From Aquimarina sp. Aq107 (GTDB taxonomy: Bacteria > Bacteroidota > Bacteroidia > Flavobacteriales > Flavobacteriaceae), in contig NZ_OX030782.1 of assembly GCF_943733665.1 (NCBI RefSeq), forward strand, positions 1,762,501-1,826,500: a DNA stretch of 64,000 nucleotides. Reading direction: 5' to 3'. Made by a program: the position numbers and the translations under genes. Below, piece by piece: positions 50,125 through 58,537 of this stretch (positions are counted from its first letter, which is position 1; each line of letters starts with the position of its first letter). The notes under the pieces are model-generated. The model saw only the letters and a program-made list of their open reading frames with translations. It was not told where the DNA came from and did not search any database.

Positions 50125-51042
50125 ATGAAATCACGATTAATTTTTAGTATAGCGATAGTTTTCTGCTCGGTATTGTATGCACAGCAGGAACCACAATATT
50201 CTCAATATATGTATAATATGAGTACGGTAAACCCGGCTTATGTTACGAACCAGAGTGGATTGATTTCTACTGGTTTATTATATAGAAGACAATGGACAGG
50301 AATTGAAGGCTCACCAGAAACAGCAAATGTATTCGGAAACATTCCATTGAGTGAGAAGATTGAATTAAGTGTTAATTATGTAAATGACAGAATTGGTGAA
50401 GCAATTAGCACCAATAACAATTTCTTTAATGTTGATTTCGCATATATTACACGTATATCAGATCGTTTTAAATTATCATATGGTTTAAAAGTAGGAATCA
50501 ATAGTTTTAAATTAGATGCTTCTGGTTCTGATGTAGCAGATGATCCTGCATTTGCTGCCAATAATTCTGAATTACAGCTTAATATAGGAGCAGGATTATT
50601 CTTGTTTTCTAATAACTTTTATGCAGGTATTTCTTCTCCAAATTTATTACCTAATGAGGTGGCTGTCGATGGTATTGGTGTTTCTCAATCAAAGACCCAT
50701 TTATATGGAGTTACAGGTTTTGTGTTTGATCTAGTAGATGAGGTTAAACTTAAGCCATCTATGGTTATAAAGCAGGTTTTAGATTCTCCGCTTACATTTG
50801 ATATTTCACTTAATTCTTTGATCTATAATAAATTCGAATTAGGTGTTTCTTATCGTTATGAGGATGCTTTTATTGCATTGGCTGGTTTTAATATAACGAG
50901 AAATCTAAAAGTAGGATATTCATATGATTTTAGTACAAGTGAGTTAAGTGGATATAACAATGGAAGTCACGAAATTATTCTATTATACAATTTCGATTTA
51001 CTCAATTTTAGTAATAAGTATACATCTCCAAGATTTTATTAA
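50125..51042 (+). CDS. PorP/SprF-family outer-membrane barrel
   Basis: A 305-aa outer-membrane protein of the PorP/SprF family, needed to attach or secrete T9SS type-B cargo. Signal peptide RLIFSIAIVFCSVLYAQ; the mature protein starts QEPQYSQYMYNMSTVNPAYVTNQSGLISTGLLYRRQWTGIEGSPET, the family hallmark. Alternating strands with aromatic ends continue to the C-terminal FSNKYTSPRFY. It starts 3 bases after the type-B cargo gene and 3 before the OmpA gene, the standard three-gene set of Bacteroidetes, so this barrel probably serves the giant protein next to it. Confidence 0.92.
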   Translation: MKSRLIFSIAIVFCSVLYAQQEPQYSQYMYNMSTVNPAYVTNQSGLISTGLLYRRQWTGIEGSPETANVFGNIPLSEKIELSVNYVNDRIGEAISTNNNFFNVDFAYITRISDRFKLSYGLKVGINSFKLDASGSDVADDPAFAANNSELQLNIGAGLFLFSNNFYAGISSPNLLPNEVAVDGIGVSQSKTHLYGVTGFVFDLVDEVKLKPSMVIKQVLDSPLTFDISLNSLIYNKFELGVSYRYEDAFIALAGFNITRNLKVGYSYDFSTSELSGYNNGSHEIILLYNFDLLNFSNKYTSPRFY

Positions 51043-51045
51043 GAT

Positions 51046-53103
51046 ATGAAAACTCAAATAATATTTGTATCCATCTTATTGATTACACAGTTTATCTTTT
51101 CTCAGAAAAAGAGTAGAGCGGATCGTTTTTTTGACAATGGAGATTATATAAATGCGGCATTGCAATACGAAGAAGAATTAAATCAAGAAGGATATGAAAA
51201 ACATATTCTTGAAAATATTTCTATTTCATATTACAATACATTTCAGTTTAAAAAGGCGTATAGATATCTTAAGGTTTTGACTTCGGGTAAGTTTTATGGA
51301 AAGGATAAGTCGTATGATAATTCATATAATTTTATGATGCATCAAGTACTTTCTTCCTTAGGAAAATATGAAATGGCTGTCGATTTCCTAGTGTTATATA
51401 AAAAAAACCAGGAAACAAATCCATTAAATAAATTAGATGCAATTGCGACAATAGAAGCTTTTAAATTAAAAGATGATGATTATGTTGTGAATTCTGTAGC
51501 GTTTAATTCTGAAGCTTCAGAGTTTGGAGCTGTAAAATTAGATAGTACCGTGTATTTTGCATCTGACAGAAGTTCTCATGGTTTGATGAATCAAAAATAT
51601 AAATGGACGCATAGACCATTTTTAGATATATATACTGTTAAGGTTGATAGCAAGAATATAGGAGTTTCTGAAATTGAGGCTCTTTCTGGAGAAGTTAATT
51701 CTAAACTCCACGAAGGTAATTTTTGTTTTACTTCGGATGGTAATACTATTTATTTTTCAAAAAGTAATTCAGAAAAAGGGAAAAAGAAATTTGATAGTCT
51801 AAGAAATAATGCAATTCATTTATATAAAGCTATAAGAGTTGATGGAGAATGGCAGAAGCCAGAAAAATTAAAATTTAATAATAAAGAATATTCTATAGAA
51901 CATCCTTCTATTTCAGTAGATGATAGGATGTTGTATTTTTCGTCTAATATGCCAGGCGGATATGGGGATTTTGATATTTATGCTTCTGAAATTAATATGG
52001 ATGGGACTTATGGAGAACCAATTAATATGGGTTCATCTATCAATACAGAAAATAGAGAACAGTTTCCGTTTATTTCTAAAGAAGGAAATTTGTTTTTTTC
52101 TTCTAATGGTCACTTAGGATTAGGAATGATGGATGTTTTTGTCTCTGAATTAAAAGAAAACCAATTTACAAAACCAGTAAACTTAGGTGCGCCAATTAAC
52201 TCTAGCTACGATGATTTTTCCTTAACGTATTATAATGAAAAAGACGGTTTTTTTGCATCGAATAGAAAAGGAAAAACAGATGACGACATCTTTTCTTTTT
52301 CTCAGACAGGAGAAATATTTTTGAAAGAATATATTGCGAATTTTGAGGTTAGAGATTATGCTACTGATAATTATGTACCCAATGCCGATGTGTATTTACA
52401 GGACGCAGAAAGGCAAAAAGTGTATGAATCTACACTAGATTCAATCGCATCGTTTAGTTTATCAGTTTTTCCTGGAAAATATGACTTTAGAGCCTCATCT
52501 ATTGGATATAAATCAAATATTAAGCCTATTCTAGTGAAAGAAAAAGATAATGAAACTTATGTGATTTATTTAGAAAAGGAAGTAGAACCTGCAATTGTAG
52601 AGAATTCTAAGGAGCGACAAACAGAAACTGTTACTACTTCTGAAGCTACAAACAAAAAAAGGAATGAAGAGCTTACTGCAGAAGAATTAAGATTAAAGCT
52701 ACTTTCGGATAAAGTAGGACCTCCTGTTATCGAAAAGAATGGAAAGTTGTATTTTGATCTTCCACCAATTTATTTTGATTATGATAAATGGAATATTAGA
52801 GCAGACTCTAAAAAAGTATTAGATGATTTTGCTTTAAAACTAGAAAAGTATAACACAGTCTACATTAAAATTTCTTCACATACGGATAGTAGAGGTACTG
52901 ATTCATATAATCAAGTGTTATCTGAAAAGAGAGCAGAATCTACACGTAATTATTTGGCATTAGTAGGTTATGTAAATGCAAGAAGGATGCAGTTTGAAGG
53001 ATTTGGAGAATCTGCACCTTTAATTGATTGTGATACTAAAAACTGTTCAGAAGAGGAACATCAGATAAATAGGAGAAGTGAGTTCGAGATAACTAAATTT
53101 TAA
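51046..53103 (+). CDS. OmpA-family protein with TPR, PD40 propeller and carboxypeptidase-regulatory-like domain
   Basis: A 685-aa periplasmic linker protein of the T9SS trio (PorE/SprF-associated type). Order of domains: signal peptide (KTQIIFVSILLITQFIFSQ), TPR-like helices about 25–125, a WD40-like PD40 beta-propeller about 160–420 (repeats such as LYFSSNMPGGYGDFDIYASE and FFSSNGHLGLGMMDVFVSE), a CarboxypepD_reg-like beta domain about 425–515, an E/T-rich linker and a C-terminal OmpA domain about 575–685 (HTDSRGTDSYNQVLSEKRAESTRNYL). The last loop CDTKNCSEEEH is shared with the protein at 60194. Such proteins tie T9SS surface proteins to peptidoglycan. Confidence 0.9.
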   Translation: MKTQIIFVSILLITQFIFSQKKSRADRFFDNGDYINAALQYEEELNQEGYEKHILENISISYYNTFQFKKAYRYLKVLTSGKFYGKDKSYDNSYNFMMHQVLSSLGKYEMAVDFLVLYKKNQETNPLNKLDAIATIEAFKLKDDDYVVNSVAFNSEASEFGAVKLDSTVYFASDRSSHGLMNQKYKWTHRPFLDIYTVKVDSKNIGVSEIEALSGEVNSKLHEGNFCFTSDGNTIYFSKSNSEKGKKKFDSLRNNAIHLYKAIRVDGEWQKPEKLKFNNKEYSIEHPSISVDDRMLYFSSNMPGGYGDFDIYASEINMDGTYGEPINMGSSINTENREQFPFISKEGNLFFSSNGHLGLGMMDVFVSELKENQFTKPVNLGAPINSSYDDFSLTYYNEKDGFFASNRKGKTDDDIFSFSQTGEIFLKEYIANFEVRDYATDNYVPNADVYLQDAERQKVYESTLDSIASFSLSVFPGKYDFRASSIGYKSNIKPILVKEKDNETYVIYLEKEVEPAIVENSKERQTETVTTSEATNKKRNEELTAEELRLKLLSDKVGPPVIEKNGKLYFDLPPIYFDYDKWNIRADSKKVLDDFALKLEKYNTVYIKISSHTDSRGTDSYNQVLSEKRAESTRNYLALVGYVNARRMQFEGFGESAPLIDCDTKNCSEEEHQINRRSEFEITKF

Positions 53104-53128
53104 AGAGGTTTAATATAATTCATAATAC

Positions 53129-53160
53129 TTTGTTTTCTAATAAATTAAATTGTATTTTTG
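53129..53160 (+). promoter_or_regulatory. consensus promoter of rpsA
   Basis: TTTG (53129–53132), 20-base spacer, TATTTTTG (53153–53160) followed by CAGCCC: a textbook strong Bacteroidetes promoter. It gives a leader of about 110 bases before ATG 53278. Confidence 0.85.
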
Positions 53161-53277
53161 CAGCCCTTTTTAGCGAATAAGAGAGTATAAAAAGGATAAA
53201 AATAATTTAATTTAACGCTTCTGTATAGGTTTTCGCTTTGATTCTCAAACAAATACAGGATACAAATTTTATCTTCA

Positions 53278-55104
53278 ATGTCTGAAGAAACAAAAAACAC
53301 AGACGTTCAGGAAGTAGAGGCTCCAAAGGCAGCTCCAGCTGTATCTCCTCAACAAGAAAATCCTGAGCAATTTTTAAAAGATTTTAACTGGCACAACTAC
53401 GAGGAAGGTATTGACCCAATCGCAGATTCTAAACTTGAAGAGTTTGAAAAGCTAGTTGCAGAAAACTTTGTTGACACCCTAAATGATGAAGTAGTAGATG
53501 GTACAGTAATTAACATTACAGATCGTGATGCTATTATTGATATTAACGCAAAGAGTGAAGGTGTTATTTCATTAAATGAATTTCGTTACAACCCAGATCT
53601 TAAAGTAGGTGATAAGGTTGAGGTATTAATTGATGTGCGTGAAGATGCAACAGGTCAGTTGATATTATCTCACCGTAAAGCTCGTGTAATCAAGGCTTGG
53701 GATAGAGTTAATAATGCTCACGATACTGGCGAAATCGTAAACGGTTTTGTTAAGTGTAGAACTAAAGGAGGTATGATTGTAGATGTTTTCGGAATTGAAG
53801 CATTCTTACCAGGTTCTCAAATTGATGTAAAGCCAATCCGTGATTATGATGCATATGTAGGTAAAACAATGGAATTTAAAGTGGTTAAAATTAATCACGA
53901 ATTCAAAAACGTTGTTGTATCGCATAAAGCACTTATCGAGGCTGATATCGAAGAGCAGAAGAAAGAAATTATTGGTCAATTAGAAAAAGGTCAAGTATTA
54001 GAAGGTACTGTTAAGAATGTTACTTCTTACGGTGTATTTGTTGATCTTGGAGGAGTTGATGGACTTATTCATATTACTGACCTTTCTTGGTCTAGAATCA
54101 ACCATCCAAATGAGATTGTTGAGCTTGATCAGAAATTGAATGTTGTAATCTTAGACTTTGATGAGGCTAAGACACGTATCCAATTAGGTCTTAAGCAGTT
54201 AAAAGCGCATCCTTGGGAAGCTCTTGACAACGAACTTAAAGTTGGTGATAAAGTAAAAGGTAAAGTAGTTGTAATTGCAGATTACGGTGCATTTATCGAA
54301 GTAGAAGAAGGAGTAGAAGGATTGATCCACGTTTCAGAAATGTCTTGGTCAACACATTTACGTTCAGCACAAGACTTTGTTAAAGTTGGTGATGAAGTAG
54401 AAGCTGTGATTCTTACTTTAGATAGAGAAGAGCGTAAGATGTCTCTTGGTGTTAAGCAATTAACTCCAGATCCTTGGACTGATATTACTACCAAATATCC
54501 TGTAGGTTCTAGACATACTGGTATCGTTCGTAACTTTACTAACTTTGGAGTTTTCGTAGAGTTAGAAGAAGGTATCGATGGTTTAATTTATATCTCTGAT
54601 CTTTCTTGGACTAAGAAAATCAAGCACCCATCTGACTTTACAAATGTTGGAGATAAGCTTGATGTTGTTGTTCTTGAATTAGATGTAGAAGGACGTAAAT
54701 TAAGTCTTGGACATAAACAAACTGAGGATAATCCTTGGGATAAGTATGAAAAAGAGTTTGCTGTAGGAACTAAGCATACTAATACTATTGCAGAGATTGT
54801 AGACAAAGGTGCTACAATTGAGTTCAATGAAGATATTGTTGCTTTTGTACCTTCACGTCACTTAGAAAAAGAAGACGGTAAGAAACTTACTAAAGGAGAT
54901 GAGGCTGAGTTCCAAATCATTGAGTTCAACAAAGAATTCAAAAGAGTTGTAGCTTCGCATACTGCTTTATTTAAAGAAGAAGAAGCTAAGATTGTTAAGC
55001 AAGCTGCTAAGAAAGCTGCTGCTAGTAACTCAGAGAAAACCACCCTTGGTGATATCGATGCGTTAGCAGATCTTAAAGCTAAAATGGAAAAAGGAGGTAA
55101 CTAA
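53278..55104 (+). CDS. rpsA: 30S ribosomal protein S1
   Basis: A 608-aa protein with six S1/OB repeats, the full-length type that unwinds and delivers mRNA to the 30S subunit. Repeats can be seen at about 75–140, 155–225, 240–310, 325–395, 415–480 and 500–565, e.g. GTVKNVTSYGVFVDLGGVDGLIHITDLSW, with the typical G-x-F-V-x-L and H-x-S-x-x-S-W. It has an acidic N-terminal tail (EETKNTDVQEVEAP) and a Lys/Ala-rich C-terminal tail. S1 is important here because Bacteroidetes mRNAs seldom have Shine-Dalgarno sites. Monocistronic between a strong promoter and a strong terminator. Confidence 0.95.
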   Translation: MSEETKNTDVQEVEAPKAAPAVSPQQENPEQFLKDFNWHNYEEGIDPIADSKLEEFEKLVAENFVDTLNDEVVDGTVINITDRDAIIDINAKSEGVISLNEFRYNPDLKVGDKVEVLIDVREDATGQLILSHRKARVIKAWDRVNNAHDTGEIVNGFVKCRTKGGMIVDVFGIEAFLPGSQIDVKPIRDYDAYVGKTMEFKVVKINHEFKNVVVSHKALIEADIEEQKKEIIGQLEKGQVLEGTVKNVTSYGVFVDLGGVDGLIHITDLSWSRINHPNEIVELDQKLNVVILDFDEAKTRIQLGLKQLKAHPWEALDNELKVGDKVKGKVVVIADYGAFIEVEEGVEGLIHVSEMSWSTHLRSAQDFVKVGDEVEAVILTLDREERKMSLGVKQLTPDPWTDITTKYPVGSRHTGIVRNFTNFGVFVELEEGIDGLIYISDLSWTKKIKHPSDFTNVGDKLDVVVLELDVEGRKLSLGHKQTEDNPWDKYEKEFAVGTKHTNTIAEIVDKGATIEFNEDIVAFVPSRHLEKEDGKKLTKGDEAEFQIIEFNKEFKRVVASHTALFKEEEAKIVKQAAKKAAASNSEKTTLGDIDALADLKAKMEKGGN

Positions 55105-55132
55105 TAATCTCTTTATTTTCATAATAAATATT

Positions 55133-55163
55133 AAAGACCGTTCATATGAACGGTCTTTTTTTA
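55133..55163 (+). terminator. rpsA terminator
   Basis: 26-bp perfect palindrome at 55133–55158 (13 bases per arm, CATATG centre), then T-run to about 55163. Confidence 0.93.
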
Positions 55164-55255
55164 TAATTTAACTGAAAAAAGGGATGTAGCTTATACTGGT
55201 TTTGGTGTGTTCGAGATTGAATGTTTTATCGAAATTTGCAGTAAATTGATTAATA

Positions 55256-55957
55256 ATGGAGAAGAGTCTGTGGGTCTTATTTTTAAATATTTTGTTTATA
55301 AATTTATTGAATAGTCAGAATATGCATACCGAAGAGGAATTAAAAATATTCAAAGAAAAAGTTAATCAAACCATAGAATTAGGTAGAGCTACTATTGTGG
55401 ATATTGCGGCAAACGGAATTAGTAACGATACTGAATCTCTTATTAATGACGAGAACGTCCTTATTTCTGTTTGGTACAATAATGCGGAAGTAAAGGTAGA
55501 ATTCAGGGAACGTTCTCCAATAAAATACCTTGCTTATGGAGAAGAGTTTTATTTTCAGGTTGTTGCAAAAGTGTCTATAGATAGAGTTTCTGGTAGTGGT
55601 GGTTCGGTAGTTAGGAATTCTGAGAATGAAACTTCTAGATCTGGTTTTTCTTCAACTTATTTATATCGATCTACTAATAATACTAAAGCCGCTATTGATC
55701 ATGTATTGGAATTGAATAATACCAATAACCCTAAATATCACATCAGAACATCGTCACAGATATATACTATTATTAGAGAACAAAAGAACTATTATGATAT
55801 GCAGATCTATGATAGATATTCGATAACATATAAAATTGATAAAAAATCGGGTAAAATATATGATTATAAAAATCCTTATAAAAACTTTTATCCAACACCA
55901 GCAAGTGCTCCTAGTTTTCCAATGCCATTTGGCCCATGGATAGAAATAAAAGAATAG
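55256..55957 (+). CDS. secreted protein of unknown function
   Basis: A 233-aa exported protein. Signal peptide MEKSLWVLFLNILFINLLN before SQN. The mature part starts with a helix (TEEELKIFKEKVNQTIELGRATIVDIAANGI), then shows beta-rich stretches (LISVWYNNAEVKVEFRE and EEFYFQVVAKVSI), a Ser/Gly/Arg-rich flexible loop (VSGSGGSVVRNSENETSRSG) and a Tyr-rich end with Pro (YPTPASAPSFPMPFGPW). No known domain is recognised. The gene is alone; a strong terminator precedes it. It is likely periplasmic or outer-membrane associated. Confidence 0.65.
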   Translation: MEKSLWVLFLNILFINLLNSQNMHTEEELKIFKEKVNQTIELGRATIVDIAANGISNDTESLINDENVLISVWYNNAEVKVEFRERSPIKYLAYGEEFYFQVVAKVSIDRVSGSGGSVVRNSENETSRSGFSSTYLYRSTNNTKAAIDHVLELNNTNNPKYHIRTSSQIYTIIREQKNYYDMQIYDRYSITYKIDKKSGKIYDYKNPYKNFYPTPASAPSFPMPFGPWIEIKE

Positions 55958-56050
55958 TAGTCTTTATTTTTATTGTTTTGTAATAGAAAAGGTTATACAG
56001 TCATTTTATTATTGAGTGTTGATCTGGATATTTTAAAACTAGACTTAGGA

Positions 56051-56080
56051 TTGATTAATTCTAAATTTTCATTACTTTTG
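56051..56080 (+). promoter_or_regulatory. promoter of pyrR-pyrB
   Basis: TTG (56051–56053), 19-base spacer, TACTTTTG (56073–56080): exact fit to the -33/-7 consensus. Transcription should begin near 56087, so the leader is only about 20 bases long. Confidence 0.78.
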
Positions 56081-56084
56081 TATA

Positions 56085-56100
56085 CCAAATGTCTATTTGG
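56085..56100 (+). promoter_or_regulatory. start-proximal hairpin before pyrR
   Basis: CCAAAT / ATTTGG with a GTCT loop, ending 5 bases before the ATG at 56106 and overlapping the predicted transcript start. Could sequester the initiation region or be a protein site; no room for a classical PyrR attenuator. Confidence 0.45.
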
Positions 56101-56105
56101 AGATT

Positions 56106-56645
56106 ATGAGTCAGAAATTACTACTTAGTGCAAAGGAGATAGATATTATTCTGCACCGTTTGGCTTGTCAATTAATCGAAAATCATACTCATTTTGAAGA
56201 CACTGTTCTGATCGGAGTACAACCAAGAGGTATCTTTTTAGCGGATAGAATAAAGGAAGTCTTAGTTAGGGATTATGGGTTGTCTAATGTAAAAATGGGA
56301 CACCTCGATATTACTTTTTATCGAGATGATTTTAGAAGAGGAGAAAAGCCTTTAGAAGCAAATAAAACACATATTGATTTTACAGTAGAGGATAAAAGAG
56401 TTGTTTTTATTGATGATGTTCTATATACAGGTCGTAGTATAAGATCTGCATTAACTGCAATACAGTCTTTTGGTAGACCAAGAGAAATAGAGCTACTTAC
56501 ATTAATTGATCGACGTTTTAGTCGTCATTTACCAATTCAACCTAATTATAGAGGTCGGCAGGTAGATGCTATTAATCAAGAAAAGGTAAAGGTGCATTGG
56601 GTAGAAAATGGAGGAGAAGATGCAGTTTATTTAGTAAATAATTAA
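56106..56645 (+). CDS. pyrR: bifunctional pyrimidine operon regulator / uracil phosphoribosyltransferase
   Basis: I start at ATG 56106 (179 aa, MSQKLLLSAKEIDIIL); a TTG nine bases earlier is less likely. The PRPP-binding loop VVFIDDVLYTGRSIRSALTAI is characteristic of PyrR, with family segments LIGVQPRGIFLADRI and GHLDITFYRDDFRRGEKP. In firmicutes PyrR attenuates pyr mRNAs by binding leader RNA; in this operon the leader is too short for a transcription attenuator, so it may act elsewhere or mainly as UPRT. Next gene is pyrB after 58 bases. Confidence 0.9.
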   Translation: MSQKLLLSAKEIDIILHRLACQLIENHTHFEDTVLIGVQPRGIFLADRIKEVLVRDYGLSNVKMGHLDITFYRDDFRRGEKPLEANKTHIDFTVEDKRVVFIDDVLYTGRSIRSALTAIQSFGRPREIELLTLIDRRFSRHLPIQPNYRGRQVDAINQEKVKVHWVENGGEDAVYLVNN

Positions 56646-56703
56646 AGTTCAATAATTTCTGAAGTATATTCATACATTAGAAATATAATAACAAAAGAGA
56701 AGA

Positions 56704-57633
56704 ATGAGTGAATTAAGTGTAAATCACTTACTAGGAATTAAATATCTCACTAAAGAAGATATTAATCTCATTTTTGAAACAGCTGATCACTTTAAAGAGG
56801 TGATTAATAGACCAATTAAAAAAGTCCCTTCGCTTAGGGATATTACAATAGCTAACCTTTTTTTTGAGAATAGCACAAGGACAAGATTGTCATTTGAATT
56901 GGCGGAGAAAAGATTATCTGCAGATGTTATTAATTTTTCTGCAGCATCATCATCGGTAAAAAAAGGAGAAACACTTATAGATACGGTTAATAATATCCTA
57001 TCGATGAAAGTGGATATGGTTGTAATGAGACATCCTAATCCTGGAGCAGGTGTTTTTTTATCAAAGCACGTAAATGCAAGTATTGTAAATGCTGGAGACG
57101 GAGCTCATGAACACCCAACTCAAGCGTTGTTGGATTCGTATTCTATAAGAGAAAAATTTGGAGAAGTAGAAGGGAAAAAAGTTGTTATTGTTGGTGATAT
57201 TTTGCACTCTAGGGTTGCACTTTCTAACATTTTTGCTCTTAAACTACAAGGAGCAGAAGTAAAGGTCTGTGGACCAAAAACACTAATACCAAAATATATA
57301 GACAAACTTGGTGTTACTGTAGAAACAAATCTTACAAAAGCGCTCCAATGGTGTGATGTAGCAAATATGTTACGAGTGCAAAATGAAAGAATGGAGATTA
57401 GTTATTTTCCATCTACAAGGGAATATACCCAACAATTTGGAGTAAATAAAAGGTTATTGGATAGCCTTGATAAAGAGATTGTAATAATGCATCCTGGACC
57501 TATCAATCGTGGTGTTGAGATCACGAGTGATGTAGCTGATTCTAAACAAGCCATAATATTAGATCAGGTTCAAAACGGGGTAGCAGTGAGAATGGCTGTC
57601 ATTTATCTTTTGGCTTCGAAAATAAAACAATAA
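56704..57633 (+). CDS. pyrB: aspartate carbamoyltransferase catalytic subunit
   Basis: A 309-aa enzyme joining carbamoyl phosphate to aspartate, the committed step of pyrimidine synthesis. Family motifs are clear: FFENSTRTRLSFELAEKRL (carbamoyl-phosphate binding), VMRHPNPGAG, HEHPTQALLDSYSIREKFG, and HPGPINRGVEI for the aspartate site. No regulatory subunit PyrI is adjacent. It is 58 bases downstream of pyrR and 4 bases before a small STAS-like gene, so they are one transcript with it. Confidence 0.95.
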   Translation: MSELSVNHLLGIKYLTKEDINLIFETADHFKEVINRPIKKVPSLRDITIANLFFENSTRTRLSFELAEKRLSADVINFSAASSSVKKGETLIDTVNNILSMKVDMVVMRHPNPGAGVFLSKHVNASIVNAGDGAHEHPTQALLDSYSIREKFGEVEGKKVVIVGDILHSRVALSNIFALKLQGAEVKVCGPKTLIPKYIDKLGVTVETNLTKALQWCDVANMLRVQNERMEISYFPSTREYTQQFGVNKRLLDSLDKEIVIMHPGPINRGVEITSDVADSKQAIILDQVQNGVAVRMAVIYLLASKIKQ

Positions 57634-57637
57634 ACTT

Positions 57638-57970
57638 ATGATATTCAATAAAGAAGGTTCTACAACCATAATAACACAGGAAAAAGCGACTGTAGTAGAG
57701 TTCGTAAAAGGAATTGAAGATAGATATGAATCAATGAAAAACGACAATATTGTAGCTAACTTGTTTTCGTTAAAGGATTTATCTGTCAATGATGTTAATG
57801 AATTTCTTAGAGTTTCTAACAAACATAAATCAAATAAACGCTCTTTTGTAATTGTTACCGATAAGGTTTCTTATGACGAAGCGCCAAAAGAAATTACTGT
57901 TGTACCAACTTTAATAGAGGCTTTAGACCTAATTGAGATGGAGGAAATAGAAAGAGATCTAGATTTTTAA
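57638..57970 (+). CDS. STAS-like small protein linked to pyrB and rnz
   Basis: A 110-aa soluble protein of the SpoIIAA-like/STAS class: MIFNKEGSTTIITQEKATVVEFVKGIEDRY is a strand–helix start, then ANLFSLKDLSVNDVNEFLRVSNKH and a strand SFVIVTDKVSY, ending in TLIEALDLIEMEEIERDLDF. The final D-E-A-x-D-x-x-E helix matches the family. It is 4 bases after pyrB. In flavobacteria this small protein commonly lies beside RNase Z; its molecular role is not known. A paralogue-type protein of similar fold is at 27616. The coding region overlaps nothing and has a clear stop before the thioredoxin gene. Confidence 0.65.
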   Translation: MIFNKEGSTTIITQEKATVVEFVKGIEDRYESMKNDNIVANLFSLKDLSVNDVNEFLRVSNKHKSNKRSFVIVTDKVSYDEAPKEITVVPTLIEALDLIEMEEIERDLDF

Positions 57971-58024
57971 AAAATATTTTAATTAATTCTGTAATCTAAA
58001 GTAATTTTTTACGTCATAATACTT

Positions 58025-58477
58025 ATGAATAAATTAGCCCCATTTATTCTTGTGTTGATATTCTTTGTTTCAGGTAATATTCATGCGCAAGACTGGAAAT
58101 ATGACTTCGACGAAGCAATAAAGTTAGCGAAAGAAAAAGATCAAAATATTGTTTTACTGTTTACTGGATCTGATTGGTGTCCACCTTGCATTAAATTAGA
58201 GAGAAAAGTATTTTCTGATCCAGAATTCAGAAAATTTGCAGATAAAAAGTTTGTTTGGTTAAAAGCTGATTTTCCTAAAAGAAAGAAAAATAGATTACCA
58301 GAAGAACAAAGTAAAAAGAACTACGAATTAGCTGAACGTTTTAATAAAAAAATGGTATTTCCGGTTATGCTGGTTATAAACAAAGAAGGAACAGTTCTTG
58401 GTGGTACCGGATATAGGAAGATGTCGGCAAAACGTTATATGGATTTGCTAACGACATTTGATTCTTTTGGAAACTGA
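58025..58477 (+). CDS. exported thioredoxin-family protein
   Basis: A 150-aa periplasmic thioredoxin-like protein. Signal peptide MNKLAPFILVLIFFVSGNIHA before Q. The thioredoxin fold contains the redox site W-C-P-P-C near residue 47–51, within FTGSDWCPPCIKLERKVFSDPEF, and the cis-Pro in FPVMLVINKEG. The WCPPC motif and the SDPEFRKFADKKFVWLKADFPKRKK region match the Bacteroidetes DsbD-type/thioredoxin_7 reductants, which act on surface or periplasmic disulfides. It is 54 bases after the STAS-like gene. Confidence 0.88.
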   Translation: MNKLAPFILVLIFFVSGNIHAQDWKYDFDEAIKLAKEKDQNIVLLFTGSDWCPPCIKLERKVFSDPEFRKFADKKFVWLKADFPKRKKNRLPEEQSKKNYELAERFNKKMVFPVMLVINKEGTVLGGTGYRKMSAKRYMDLLTTFDSFGN

Positions 58478-58537
58478 TATAGATTAATCTGCTAGATTAG
58501 ATTATCTTGAAACTTTTTAAATTTAAGATATATAAAA

